Notes: generated by a model not told the origin, from the letters alone. Shown: positions 36,207 through 46,962, counted from the first letter of the stretch. The stretch is DNA of 64,000 nt from Darksidea phi (GCA_030770425.1 JASJFT010000167.1:1-64000); one strand, 5' to 3'. Made by a program: numbers and translations.

Positions 36207-37099
36207 TCTGGAGGATACACAAGATAGATGTAGTTTATGTGATGGGGTCTGTGTGGATTGAGGGGTTATCAGATATCGGCGCCGGTGTCGGACATGCGAG
36301 CGATCGCTGGCGCAAAAAGTATTAGCACTTGAAGTGGACCAACAGCAATATCGCTGTAGTACACCTTTACTTGCAGCTCTATTACAATCCACATTATTTG
36401 CTGGGATCTGATAGCGCTCGATTGGCGTGACCGTATATGCGCGCAGATGCAGAAATCCGAGTTCATGCATTCTGTTCATACTGGACTGTATTGTTTTACT
36501 GATCGAATTATGCTACTACTAATTCTCAACCAAAGCAATCGTCGTTCCTAATGCTATCATTGCCGAGGTCAATGTCGTCCGTTGGCAAATGCGGCGCTTT
36601 TTCCATCGGACTCTGGCGGGCTTAAGCCGTGAAGACGCAGACGTAAGGGGTCTACCCTTTCGAGCGTTCTTCAAAATTCAATTGGGAACCTTGCGTGCCC
36701 AGAAGCAGATTACCCCATCCCAGTGCGCATTGTTTATGGACGAGACGTATTCATCGCTGGACCTTGCAGTGCACTGTCTCTTCCCAAAACACAGATTCGG
36801 TACAAAATGACTATTGCCTATTCAGTCGAGATGGTGTTCCATGGCACTGCGGCGGATTTTCCGGATCCTTTCGATCTGCTCAACTACAACAGCGAAATAT
36901 GCGTTTTCCACATGTGAATGCCCAGCTGCAACTCTTCGGCGAATTATGTACCCAACGAAACGTGAGTAAATGATGACAGTCTTGCCCGCTCTACAGGACA
37001 TGATCAGCGCAATTGCTCGAACTACTCATCCAATCAACCCACGCCATTAAATCGTCCTTTAAAGCTAAACTACCTACCCTACTATCTCTAGACATAAAA
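36207..37099. other. Divergent intergenic region
   Basis: About 0.9 kb between the amidohydrolase (-) and the small secreted protein (+); promoters for both. No other gene recognised. Confidence 0.5.
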
Positions 37100-37372
37100 A
37101 TGCGTACCTCCATCTCCGCTTTCCTCGTCATCATAGCCGCTACAGCTCTATTCTTGTCAACAGTTACCATTGCAGCCCCGACCCCTCGACCCGATAACCC
37201 AACCCGTCCCGAACAACGCCTAGAAAACGCCGACGGAGAACCGATCTGCCAGTGGTTCAAATACAAAGAATGCACAAGCCAATGCCCGCCAGCTGATAGA
37301 AACACCAAAATCGTGCCTTGCGCAGAACTGTGCAGGTGCGATTATTTTGATGTTTTCTGCGTGGACCTCTGA
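37100..37372 (+). CDS. Small cysteine-rich secreted protein (effector-like)
   Basis: A single-exon gene of 90 residues. The first ~28 form a strong signal peptide (FLVIIAATALFLSTVTIAA). The mature part is about 62 residues with seven cysteines in the order C-x7-C-x3-C-x11-C-x3-C-x1-C-x6-C, ending CVDL. A Pro/Arg-rich stretch (TPRPDNPTRPEQR) before the Cys-rich part may be a propeptide. Small size, a signal peptide and disulfide potential fit fungal effectors or surface peptides, but no known family is recognised. An odd cysteine number implies one free thiol or a dimer. Confidence 0.65.
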   Translation: MRTSISAFLVIIAATALFLSTVTIAAPTPRPDNPTRPEQRLENADGEPICQWFKYKECTSQCPPADRNTKIVPCAELCRCDYFDVFCVDL

Positions 37373-38472
37373 GAGATGGTAAAGAGCGAAGGTCGGATCG
37401 TGATTCAGCCAAAAGGGCATTATGGGAGGTCCGGATTCTGTAAGATTTCTTTTGGGTCACATGGGGGCTGGTTAGTTCCCTTAGTCTGGGACCTTTCGAT
37501 ACGAGGGTTGCACACCATTAGACGCGTTCAGCAAAACAGCTAGACATAGGTAGCTAGACTGATGTGATGGGAGAGGATATGATTTATGAGATGGAAAAGT
37601 TGTAGATGTGCTCAATGCTCGCCATGATCTGAAAGTAGTCGAAACATCACAGCAGCAAGTTGTCATAGCTCCTGTTGGAAGAGAGGCAGGAGCGATATTG
37701 AACGGATGCGTCGAGACCGTCGGACTAGGTTGCCTTATTGTCAAGGCGCCAATTCGTACGAGGGCAAGTCTTTCACACGATTAAAACTCTCCCGTGGGTA
37801 ACTAAGCCCTTCCACAGACCTCGCACTGCCCTGGCGATGCGGCACTACTGCTTTCCTTAATAGAAGGCGACAGCGGCTAGTTACATGCAATACATCACAA
37901 AAACATGTACATACCATAGGTACTTTGTGAAATATTCATAGGACGGAAACTCCATCGCAGAACATGAATTTGACCAGACCGCTATGAGCATATGACTATG
38001 TGAATCCCTAGGGAAAAACGTGATGCGCCACCCGGAAAATAATAATAATAACGCCATGGGCCGACCGAGTTTAAGACCGGGATTGGCCAAAAGGCGGACA
38101 TACCACAAAACCATCCAACGTATGTTGGAATGTATGGATACACGATGGCTTTTAGAGAGATGTTCCTGATGATGCATCGTAGATGGAAAAAGCTACCTTG
38201 ACCCTCCCCGAGACCCAAGTCAGCCGAGAAACACATGCAAAAAGCACCGTCGTAGGTGTGAATCCGTCATTAGCCGGGTAGGCTTCCAAAATGAGACCGG
38301 AAGATGCGTAGCGTTCGAGTTCCGGTTGCCAAAACGCCGGCAGAGCCAAAAATATTGTGGTATTGTACAGTTTTGATGACAGCTGATGCAATGAGGGGAA
38401 GAAGACTGCCGCCAAAATGGCTGCTGATGAAAAACCATATGTAGGCAGATGTTCTGCCACCGTAGGCGATGC
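37373..38472. other. Convergent intergenic region
   Basis: 1.1 kb between the small secreted protein (+) and the AT-hook gene (-). Only short unconvincing frames. Confidence 0.5.
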
Positions 38473-39699
38473 TTAAGCGTAGGTGGCGGGTAGCATTCGG
38501 GCGACAGGAACATTGACCGGGGTAGCGATCTCGTCGAAGAGCGAGTCGGGCTCATGTACAAGTTGCTCCTCGACATCCATTTCCTCGGCGATCTCCTGCT
38601 GAATCTGGAGCTCTTTGGCAGCGGCCACCTCGGCTGCTTGAGGCTCATCAGAAAACTCTTCAATTTCGACCTCTATCTCGGCGTCTGAAACGATCATGAC
38701 ATCCTTGGTAACTTCTTCGATGACCTCATCAGCAGATGAATATTCTTGTGCTCCGCTATCAACGTGCCCCTCCATATCAAAATCCATCTCCTCGAGGGGT
38801 CGCTCGGATACCTCAAGCTCGTCGCTACTCTCTTCGATGTTGACGCTATTGCCCTCACCAGCAACGACGTCATCCTCTTCCGAGATGGATGCTTCGGACT
38901 CTGCGTCAAGGCTCACAGATGAGGCCTTGGCGGCGACGGTAGCATCACGTTCAATGAGACGTTGTAGATGATGGGTCATCTCCTTGGCGTATTTGTCGGG
39001 GACCTCGAGCGTGGTGAAACCTCGTCGCTTGCGCGGCTTCGCGGCGGGCTTGGTGATGCGCGCATCCTTCGTCTTGCGCTCGGCCGTCTTCTTAGCGGGT
39101 GCGGCGGTGACGTCCTTCTTGGGTGGTCTGCCCACGCGCTTCTTCGGCTTGGGCTGTTCGACAACGGCATCCTTCTTCTCGGCAGGCGGAATGCGAGTAC
39201 GAAGCTTGGAGCGAAGGGCGGGGTCGGTACGAGGAGTAGGAGCGGCAGCGGCGGGCGCTTTCCTAGTAGCGGTTTTAGCGCGTGGTGAGGTGCGTTTGCT
39301 CACGCGTGGAGAGCCGGCGACGCGATCGAGGTTAACGACATTCTTGGGCGGGCGACCTCTGCGCTTCGCGGGAGTCGCGGGGGCCTCTTGGGCGAGAGGC
39401 TCTTGTTTGCGGGCGGGTAGGCCGTGGTTGACGGCGGCTTCTTTGCGAGGACGACCACGGCGCCCGCGCATCTGCTCCACGGGCGCTACGGGCGCTTCTT
39501 CTTCAGGTGCTTCTTCTATGGGTGCCTTCGCTGCACGTCCGCGCTTCTTCGGCTGGGGCTCTGCCTCCACTGGCGCGACGGCTTTGGGAGCGCGACCGCG
39601 TCTCTTCGGGGCTTCTGTGACTGCGACTGCGACGGGAGCGGCGTCTCTCTTGGGGCGACCGCGACCGCGGGTAGCCGTGGATGTAGCTCGGGGAGCCAT
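38473..39699 (-). CDS. AT-hook DNA-binding protein
   Basis: A single-exon gene of 408 residues from the ATG at 39699. The N-terminal ~250 residues hold about seven AT-hook-like motifs with an RGR or GRP core between basic residues: RGRGRPKR, KRRGRAPK, KKRGRAAK, RGRRGRPRKE, KRRGRPPKN and KKRVGRPPKK. These insert into the minor groove of AT-rich DNA. Linkers are Ala/Pro/Lys-rich. Around residue 240 is a short conserved-looking block (GFTTLEVPDKYAKEMTHHLQ). The C-terminal third is strongly acidic (SEEDDVV, EIEVEIEEFSDE). A nuclear chromatin role is inferred. The extensive antisense open frames are by-products of its GC-rich repetitive code. Confidence 0.8.
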   Translation of the reverse strand: MAPRATSTATRGRGRPKRDAAPVAVAVTEAPKRRGRAPKAVAPVEAEPQPKKRGRAAKAPIEEAPEEEAPVAPVEQMRGRRGRPRKEAAVNHGLPARKQEPLAQEAPATPAKRRGRPPKNVVNLDRVAGSPRVSKRTSPRAKTATRKAPAAAAPTPRTDPALRSKLRTRIPPAEKKDAVVEQPKPKKRVGRPPKKDVTAAPAKKTAERKTKDARITKPAAKPRKRRGFTTLEVPDKYAKEMTHHLQRLIERDATVAAKASSVSLDAESEASISEEDDVVAGEGNSVNIEESSDELEVSERPLEEMDFDMEGHVDSGAQEYSSADEVIEEVTKDVMIVSDAEIEVEIEEFSDEPQAAEVAAAKELQIQQEIAEEMDVEEQLVHEPDSLFDEIATPVNVPVARMLPATYA

Positions 39700-40082
39700 T
39701 GGGTATTGCAAATTCGCAGTGTGTGCGGGGTCGAGTGTGGAGAGTGGCGAGGGTTGTTGTGCATCAAGCTCGAGCTTGAAAGTAAGTCGAACGCGGTGGC
39801 ACGTGCGGTTGACTTCTCTCACCTCACCATCCGCGCAGAATCAGCACAGTTTGAGCACGAAAGCGCAGAGCGTCACGTGAAGCAACCACCATGCCACAGG
39901 CGCATCGCTTCCCAGATCACATTGGATACAACCCTTGGGCATACTAGATCGGTCGGGTCAAACTCCGGGTGCAAAAATACGAGCGACTCAAAAGTTGCAC
40001 GCGCTCGACCAGTAACCGCTCTGCACATCGGAGTTTACCAGGCTTTACGCCCGAGTGTCTCCAGGGCGTTGACAGTTCGTCA

Positions 40083-40089
40083 TATAAAA
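40083..40089 (+). promoter_or_regulatory. TATA box of the SDR gene
   Basis: TATAAAA 87 bases before the ATG at 40170. Confidence 0.5.
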
Positions 40090-40169
40090 GACAGCTATGC
40101 TATCCAAGCCATTGCGCCAGTGTCCTTCCCCGTGTCTAACAGTAAAATATCCACCACTGTCATTCCGCA

Positions 40170-40961
40170 ATGGCATCTGTAACAAAGACCGTCGTCCTTA
40201 TCACCGGCGGTACATCTGAATCTACACTGGATCTCTCTTCTCATCTAACATCTCGTACAGGAAACAGCGGCATCGGCTTTGAACTCGCCGCCCAACTCCT
40301 CGCCAAAGGCACCTACCATGTCCTCATCGGTTCCCGATCAGCAGACAAGGGCAACCTCGCCCTCGCTGATCTGCAATCGCGCAGTTTACCAGGCACAGTA
40401 GAGATGCTGCCACTGGACGTGACAGACGACGACACCATCAACCAAGCCGCATCAGCAGTCGAGAAGGGTCATGGTAAACTGGACATTCTCGTCAACAACG
40501 CTGCCGTTGCCATGCCTTCCGGAAGTGATAGAGAACAACTCCGCATCGCCTTCGACACCAACGCCACCGGCCCCTACATCCTCACCAAAACCCTGCTTCC
40601 GCTGCTCCAAAAATCGTCATCCGCACGTGTCATCAATATCTCCTCGGGCGTCGGTAGCATAGCCCGCAAACTCGATCCCTCTGGCCCTTTCCACAAGGTT
40701 TCCGCCGTGCAGTACCGCGCCAGCAAGACGGCGCTGAATATGGTTTCTGCATGTCAGTTCGTCGAGTATGGAGACATGGGCATCAAGGTATTTTTGTACG
40801 ATCCGGGTTTCACAGTGAGTAACCTGGGACCGCACAATAATGCAGAGTCGGGAGCGAGGAGTGCGAGGGAGAGTGTATTGCCACTTATGGATGTGCTGGA
40901 GGGGAAGAGAGATGCCGAGGCAGGCTTGTTTCTGCATAACACTGGGACGTGGCCTTGGTAG
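40170..40961 (+). CDS. Short-chain dehydrogenase/reductase
   Basis: Two exons (40170-40209, 40261-40961) encode about 246 residues of the classical SDR family, NAD(P)H-dependent oxidoreductases. The 51-nt intron (GTACAT, branch CTAAC, acceptor TACAG) is a multiple of three and has no in-frame stop. Unspliced it would add 17 residues inside the glycine-rich loop, and removing it restores ITGGNSGIGFELA (TGxxxGIG, residues 12-19). Other motifs are LDVTDD, NNAAV, the catalytic serine in INISSGVGS and YRASK (Y165, K169). FVEYGDMGIKVFLYDPGFT carries the PG motif. No targeting signal. It ends 47 bases before the convergent beta-propeller gene. The substrate is unknown. Confidence 0.9.
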   Translation: MASVTKTVVLITGGTSESTLDLSSHLTSRTGNSGIGFELAAQLLAKGTYHVLIGSRSADKGNLALADLQSRSLPGTVEMLPLDVTDDDTINQAASAVEKGHGKLDILVNNAAVAMPSGSDREQLRIAFDTNATGPYILTKTLLPLLQKSSSARVINISSGVGSIARKLDPSGPFHKVSAVQYRASKTALNMVSACQFVEYGDMGIKVFLYDPGFTVSNLGPHNNAESGARSARESVLPLMDVLEGKRDAEAGLFLHNTGTWPW

Positions 40962-41008
40962 GGTGCGTTAATACTCTGCTTTGCAGATGACTTGGTTGAA
41001 GACATATT

Positions 41009-42322
41009 TTAAGGCTGTAGCTCAAAGTCCCAGACCTGCACTTTCCTCTCACCGAATGGTCCACCTTGTCGCACAAAAACGCTTAGTGTGTTACTCTGCG
41101 CCAGCCGTTCCTCATCGACTTGCGGCTCGCCCGCCATATTTGTGATTGTCGCCAAAAGCTTCCAGTCTAAGTAGTTGCCTCCTGCAGTCGCACCAAAAAG
41201 ATTGACAGTGTTCTTCGGAGCATCCGGCAGAATCGCAACGAGACCGTCTCCTTTTGCGGCCAGCTTACCTCTGTATTGGAGGTAAGGGGGGGTAGATTGG
41301 CCTGGCGCATTGATAGCCGTCTTACTAAATGTGCCGGCGGTGGTCCGGAGGTAGTGATAAAATCGCGCGGTTCCGGACGACTTGTCGCGCATGAGTGCAT
41401 GGAAGCGGCCTTTCTCGTCGACGGTCTGTGCTTCTTGGTTCATGATTTCGCTGTTTTGAGGAATGGTGTAGACTTTGATGCCTGCAGTGGACGGTGTGAT
41501 GGGCTTAGAGACAGTGTTCCCGCTGGTCGCTTTCCACGTTCTGCCGTCGTCTTCTGATAGCGCAAAGTAGAAATCATGATTTGTGCTTGCATCAGGGGTC
41601 TCGCGGACTGTCCAGCTGACGTAGAGCTTGTTGTTTTGCGATGTGAAGCCGTTGATGTATGCATTGTTGCCTTGACCCTGCAAGTATTTTCCTACGTTAC
41701 TCCATTGACCGGATGTGCTGGAGTAACGGTGGATGTACGAGTCGCCAGCGCCCGATTGACCGATGCGGAACTCCATCAATAAATCGCCATTCGCAAGGCG
41801 CTCGAAACGAGGGTAAGTCAGTGGCGTCCACGGCCCCGATGAGCCAGGTAGACTGTGCTGTACCGTACCACCAAAGCTCTTCAAGCTCCAATCAGACGGA
41901 ATGGTCTTCGCGACACCGGAGCTTGAGACGCGATAGTTAAGAGGGACATCATGATGGTCGAAACTTAGATGTATCTTTCCGTCGCCACTAATACCTATGC
42001 TAATTGTGTTGTGCTCATCCAATGTCTTTTGCTCGTAGTCCGTGAAAGCAAAGAACTGCCAGTCGCTAAGTGAAGGGGCGATGCGACGTCGACCAAGATT
42101 CACAAAATGCTTTCCATATCCGCTTGCTGTCTTGTAAAAGGCTACATATTGATAGTCGCCAAAAGTTGTTAGAGTGCTTTGTTGAAACGCGAGAGCGTTG
42201 AGGTGAACGGAGCCTTCGATATCGTTGCTGATATTGTAGTATTTTGTCGAGGTTATTGAGATGGCACGCGCAAAAAACAATAGAGTCGTTAGAACGACAA
42301 TGAGGCGGGAAAAGAAACCCAT
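41009..42322 (-). CDS. Secreted BNR-repeat beta-propeller protein
   Basis: A single-exon gene of 437 residues with a signal peptide (MGFFSRLIVVLTTLLFFARA). The mature protein looks like the BNR_4 family of beta-propeller proteins. It has repeated short strands with Asp-box-like elements (SEDDGRTW, DEKGRFHALM), an early QYVAFYKTASGYGKHFVNLG and the strongly conserved-looking HLSFDHHDVPLNYRVS. Some beta-propellers of this general type are polysaccharide lyases or glycosidases that use histidines in such a motif, so a cell-wall or polysaccharide role is possible but not shown. The C-terminus ends KVQVWDFELQP, a closing strand. Confidence 0.75.
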   Translation of the reverse strand: MGFFSRLIVVLTTLLFFARAISITSTKYYNISNDIEGSVHLNALAFQQSTLTTFGDYQYVAFYKTASGYGKHFVNLGRRRIAPSLSDWQFFAFTDYEQKTLDEHNTISIGISGDGKIHLSFDHHDVPLNYRVSSSGVAKTIPSDWSLKSFGGTVQHSLPGSSGPWTPLTYPRFERLANGDLLMEFRIGQSGAGDSYIHRYSSTSGQWSNVGKYLQGQGNNAYINGFTSQNNKLYVSWTVRETPDASTNHDFYFALSEDDGRTWKATSGNTVSKPITPSTAGIKVYTIPQNSEIMNQEAQTVDEKGRFHALMRDKSSGTARFYHYLRTTAGTFSKTAINAPGQSTPPYLQYRGKLAAKGDGLVAILPDAPKNTVNLFGATAGGNYLDWKLLATITNMAGEPQVDEERLAQSNTLSVFVRQGGPFGERKVQVWDFELQP

Positions 42323-42481
42323 TGTTGCAGAAACATCTTCGCGTGGTGTGCGACTGAGACTGTGTTATGAGAACTCAACTTCCTAGTCGCATCATTTAAC
42401 CCGGCTCTGTTCGGCCGTGTGACCTCTTCTGGTGCTCATAATTTGCGGATAAATTTATTTGGCCCTGTTCTTTATGGAGGA

Positions 42482-42550
42482 GCACCTCGGCCCACCATGA
42501 TTTTAGCTCGGCCCACCAACCGCGCTAACACATGCCCCTTCGGTAAAGGG
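42482..42550 (-). repeat. Dispersed repeat, copy 2 (partner at 655-716)
   Basis: The reverse complement matches the copy at 655-716. It sits between the beta-propeller gene's promoter and the FunK1 kinase relic. Confidence 0.7.
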
Positions 42551-42599
42551 TGATCGTGCTTATAGACAACAGGTGAACATCAGTTTTAAGAATACGCCT

Positions 42600-43050
42600 A
42601 TGTCGTTGGAGTGCCAGAAGAAATGGAGTGCCGAATGGACTCTCCAGACCTCTGCAAAACCCATCCGGGCATGCGGAGCGCCCAGCAAAGCCGGCACTAA
42701 AGTCTTCATGGCTATCGGGGCACTCTAGGGTGACGACCACAACTTTATGCATGATCTGGAGTCGTTCTTCTGGGTGCCGCTCTAGGTTTGCTTTTATTAG
42801 AATGGACCAGGTTGGTCAGGGAGCAAGACACAGTATGATTCTTGGAACTACGAGCTAACGTAGAAACTTGCGGAAGTTAGGAAGGGCAAAGTGGACGGGA
42901 AAGACAAGTTTACAGAGGAAATGGAGAGGAAATGGAGAGAGAGAGTTCACAGCTCAATGCAGAAACGCCGATTCCTTGCATACCGGAGCTACGTAAGGTG
43001 GTCTTCCCAAAAGGGAAAGCGCTGGTTAAGAGTGGATCGCGACACCTTGT
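42600..43050 (+). pseudogene. FunK1-type fungal protein kinase relic
   Basis: The frame beginning near 42600 reads KAGTKVFMAIGAL, then DDHNFMHDLESFFWV, then WNYEL and KLAEVRKGKVDGKDKF. This is the end of the FunK1 (fungal-type) kinase domain, where Gly-Thr..FMA and HDLESFFWVL are hallmarks. Four in-frame stops interrupt it (42726, 42783, 42798, 42861), all TAG; at two the family pattern expects Trp. Near 42970 the likeness moves to another frame (PCIPELRKVVFPKGK), typical of the segment after the kinase. The ATP-binding half is missing. This is dead coding sequence, probably inactivated by RIP. Confidence 0.72.
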
Positions 43051-43184
43051 TGCTCGGGATACGGTAATCGGCACCCAAAATAGGTACTCTTCCAATTACG
43101 CCATAGATCGCCTGTATCAGTCGCTGAATGTTAGTTCCACCGTACTCTCGCCTCAAGAAGAATTTTGTAGAGATGTGTCGGCAT

Positions 43185-43194
43185 CTCCGCGGAG
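43185..43194. promoter_or_regulatory. NirA-type palindrome upstream of niiA
   Basis: CTCCGCGGAG is a perfect palindrome and matches the NirA nitrate-activator consensus (CTCCGHGG) on both strands. It lies about 410 bases before the nitrite reductase ATG. Confidence 0.6.
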
Positions 43195-43343
43195 AATCGA
43201 TGTGACAATCAAAATTACGTGTTTTTCCAAACATTGACCATTTCCCCGGAGAAGAGGCTGTTCCCGCTCATTCTCCACCATTATCACGCTACTTTCGAAG
43301 TCGAAACACTGCTAGAAATTAAAACCCTCATTTATGTGCATGT

Positions 43344-43349
43344 GATAAG
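43344..43349 (+). promoter_or_regulatory. AreA/Nit2-type GATA site
   Basis: GATAAG preceded by T (HGATAR). Two further HGATAR sites on the opposite strand lie at 43414-43419 and 43459-43464. GATA sites near a NirA site are the usual arrangement in nitrate-assimilation promoters. Confidence 0.55.
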
Positions 43350-43597
43350 CTAAGGACACGTAGGACAGGCTACTTTTCTCCCGTGGGGGAGGATCGGGAT
43401 GCAAATAGAGGATCTATCATTGGCTCAGTCATTCGATGCCTCGGTAATCTTGGTATTTTTATCTGGTCTTACTTCCAAAGACTACCCTTGGTTCCCCTAG
43501 GCTGTGTTTCTACTCTTCCCAACTCTCTGCTTTCCTCTTAACATCATTGCCACTAGTGCTTGTCAGCAATTCCTAACCCTGGGAAAACGTAGACGAG

Positions 43598-46500
43598 ATG
43601 GCTGGTGGGGACGAAGCACAATGTGAGCCTAGTAACAGGAAGAAGATTGTGGTTGTCGGGCTGGGAATGGTTGCAATTTCGTTCATGTAAGTTTATCCCC
43701 GCAAAGTGCTCCCAATTCTGACAGGAATGGGTAGTGAAAAGCTACTGAAATTAGATGCAAAGAGAAGGGAGTATGACATTGTTGTCATCGGGGAGGAGGC
43801 CCATCTGGCCTATAACCGGGTCGGCCTTAGCAGTTACTTCCAGCACCGAGATGTGGAGCGATTGTACATGAATCCAGCGGAATGGGTAAGAGATTGCCGC
43901 GAAAATTGAAACCTTCTAATTACCATTTCCAGTACGCATCGATGCCAACAGGATCCCTCACTTATCACCTGAATACAGCGGTTACGGGCATAGATTCAGA
44001 TAATAAACTGGTGACAACAGCCAAAGGCGACAAATTCAACTATGATGAGTTGGTGCTGGCTACCGGTTCTACGGCGATCCTTCCGCGCATGCCCGGCTAT
44101 GATGCGACCGGTGTGTTCGTTTATCGAACAATTGAGGATCTTCAGAATCTCATTTCATTTTCCGCGGCCAAGAAGGGCACCGGCCAAAATGGAGTTGTGA
44201 TCGGTGGCGGACTACTTGGTCTCGAGGCTGCAAAAGCAATGCTGGATTTGGAGGTGTACGACAAAATCACGGTCATTGAAGCGATGCCTTATGTGCTTGG
44301 CCGCCAGTTGGATAAAGACGCGGGAATGATGGTTGCTGAACAGGTGAAAGGTTTGGGTGTTGAAGTGGTCCTTGGTAAGATGGTAGGCAAGCTCACCACT
44401 GCCGAAGATGGCAGCGTGACTGGGGTCGAATTCAAGGATGGTAGCGTAGTTGAAGGCGCCTGCGTATGTTTTGCAGTAAGTCCATTCAAGCTTTGTCATG
44501 CGCATGGAAGCAACCTAAAGCGCGACGCAGATTGGTGTCAGAGCTAGGGACGACCTAGCTAAGAATTCGGGCCTCCAGTGCCACGAACGAGGTGGAATCC
44601 TTGTTGGCGACGACTTACAGACCACAGCAAGGGATGTCTATGCGATTGGCGAATGCGCGAATTGGAAGAATATGTGCTACGGCTTGGTCGGTCCTGGGTA
44701 TGAGATGGCTGACCTTCTCGCCTTCAACTTGACCGAGGGGAGGATTCATGGCCAACCACGATCTTTCACCGACCCCGATATGAGCACCAAGTTGAAGCTT
44801 TTGGGGGTTGATGTCGCCAGCTTTGGCGACCCCTTTGCTGATGTCTTTGGCCCCAAGTGGTTGCCAGATGGAACATCAGGACCAGACAGGAAGGACCAAG
44901 TCCAGGCACTGACATACAAGGACCCGTTTGGTAATGTCTACAAGAAATATCTGTTCACCTTGGATGGCAAGTACTTACTCGGCGGAATGATGATGGGTGA
45001 CGCCGCCGATTACGCCAAACTTTTGGCAATCAGCAAACGGCACAAGCAGCTCGAAATAGCTCCAGGAGAATTGATTGTTAGAAAGTCAGGAGGCGATGAA
45101 GGGGCCGATGACCTGTATGAAACCTGCAAACAAACATTTAATACTGAAAGCTTGCTAACTAATTTTACAGAGACGATGACGCGCAGATTTGCTCTTGTAA
45201 CAACGTCACGAAAGGCGACATTACCACGGCGATCAAGGAGAAGTCGTGCAAGAGCGTTGGCGATGTGAAATCGTGCACCAAAGCTGGAACAAGTTGTGGA
45301 GGCTGCTTACCGCTCGTGCAAAGTATCTTCACCAAAACCATGAAGGATAGTGGCGAAGAGGTTCAAAATCACTTGTGTCCTCATTTCCAGCACTCTCGGG
45401 CCGACATTTTCTACATTGCCATGGTCAAAAAGCTCGAGTCCTTCGATGCCATCATGGCTGAATGCGGCACGCCGGGTTCGCTCGGATGTGAGGTCTGTAA
45501 ACCGGCAATTGGTTCAATCTTGGCATCACTCTTCAACGGCCATATTCTCGACTCGGGACGAAAGGGCCTCCAGGATACCAACGACAAATTCCTTGCGAAT
45601 ATTCAACGTAATGGAACCTTCTCCGTCGTCCCCCGCGTTCCTGGTGGTGAAATTACTCCTAAGAAACTTGCCGTTATCGCGAGTGTCGCCGAAAAGTACA
45701 ATCTGTATTGTAAGATTACAGGGGGGCAAAGAATCGACATGTTCGGCGCAAAGAAGCAGGATCTTCTAGCTATCTGGACAGAATTGTCCGAAAAAGGTGG
45801 TATGGAGAGCGGGCACGCTTACGCCAAGGCGTTGCGGACTGTCAAGAGCTGTGTAGGCACTACATGGTGCCGCTTTGGAGTCGGCGACTCCGTAGGTATG
45901 GCCATACGGATCGAGGAACGGTATAAGAGTATTCGCGCACCGCACAAAATCAAAGGCGCCGTTTCTGGGTGTGTAAGAGAATGCGCAGAGGCTCAAAACA
46001 AAGATTTTGGATTAATCGCAACAGAGAAGGGATATACGATCTTTGTGGGTGGGAATGGAGGGGCTACACCCCGACACTCAGACATTTTGGCAAAAGACGT
46101 CCCTGTTGACAACGTGTTGCCTATCCTGGATCGTTATCTGCTGTTTTACATTCGTACTGCGGACCGACTTCAGCGAACTGCGAGATGGATCGAAGGACTT
46201 CCAGGTGGGATTCAATACCTACGAGAAGTAGTTCTAAATGACAAGCTTGGAATATGCGCAGAATTGGAGAGGCAGATGGAGAAACTCGTTGCATCCTTTT
46301 TCTGCGAGTGGACTGAGACGGTGAAAAATCCCGAACGTCGGAAACAGTTCCAACAGTTCGTCAATGTCAATGACACTGTCGACTGGGTAGAGCCGATGAC
46401 GGAGCGTGGACAACAGCGCCCATCAAACTGGCCTAAACAACCCGCCAAAATCGACCCCATGGCCTGGACCAGCCTGTCATGGCAGCCGCTCGTCGAAGCT

Positions 46501-46962
46501 TCGAAATTCAGCGACCTCGACACCGGCGACAGCCTGCAGGTCAAGCGCGGAGGAACACAACTCGCTGTCTTCAAAATCCGCGGCAAGTACTATTGCACGC
46601 AACAAATGTGTCCACACAAACGCGCTTTCGTGCTATCCGACGGCCTCATCGGAGAAGGTGATGACAAACTCTGGGTTTCGTGCCCGCTCCACAAACGCAA
46701 TTTCGAGTTGACGGGTCAGAACGCTGGGAAGTGTGGAAACGATGATATGAGTATCTCTACATTTGAGGTTGAGGAAAGAGAGGATGGATGGGTATATGCA
46801 CGGTTGCCTTCGGTTGAGGAGCTTGATAATGCGCTTGGTACTGAGAAATGGAAGGTCAGGAATGGAGAGACACCTAGTCAGTTCGAGGAACTAGATGAGA
46901 GGCTTACAAAGAGAGCGGGTAGGAAAGGTGTTGTGAAGGGGAATAACGGCCTTGATTGGTGA
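43598..46962 (+). CDS. niiA: Nitrite reductase [NAD(P)H], siroheme/4Fe-4S/FAD/Rieske type
   Basis: Five exons (43598-43686, 43735-43885, 43933-44475, 44531-45114, 45171-46962) encode about 1052 residues. The enzyme reduces nitrite to ammonium with six electrons in nitrate assimilation. The N-terminal FAD/NAD(P)H part has [12 protein letters not shown] and [14 protein letters not shown]-like [2Fe-2S] segment follows (CSC...[11 protein letters not shown]). The siroheme/[4Fe-4S] centre is bound by CVGTTWC (C-x5-C) and CVREC (C-x3-C). The C-terminal Rieske domain carries MCPHKR and SCPLHK. All introns are 47-56 nt GT-AG, and every junction restores family sequence. No nitrate reductase or transporter gene lies within this window. 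Confidence 0.96.

Noticed and set aside
36207..36479. In-frame N-terminal extension of the amidohydrolase
   Set aside because: No family likeness; the domain starts right after the ATG at 36206, so the extension is taken as 5' leader.
38984..39880. A 298-codon plus-strand open frame opposite the AT-hook gene
   Set aside because: It is the antisense of repetitive Lys/Arg/Pro codons; the minus-strand frame has clear AT-hook motifs.
40210..40260. 17 extra residues in the SDR protein as coding sequence
   Set aside because: They break the TGxxxGIG loop and the segment has donor, branch-point and acceptor signals, so it is an intron.
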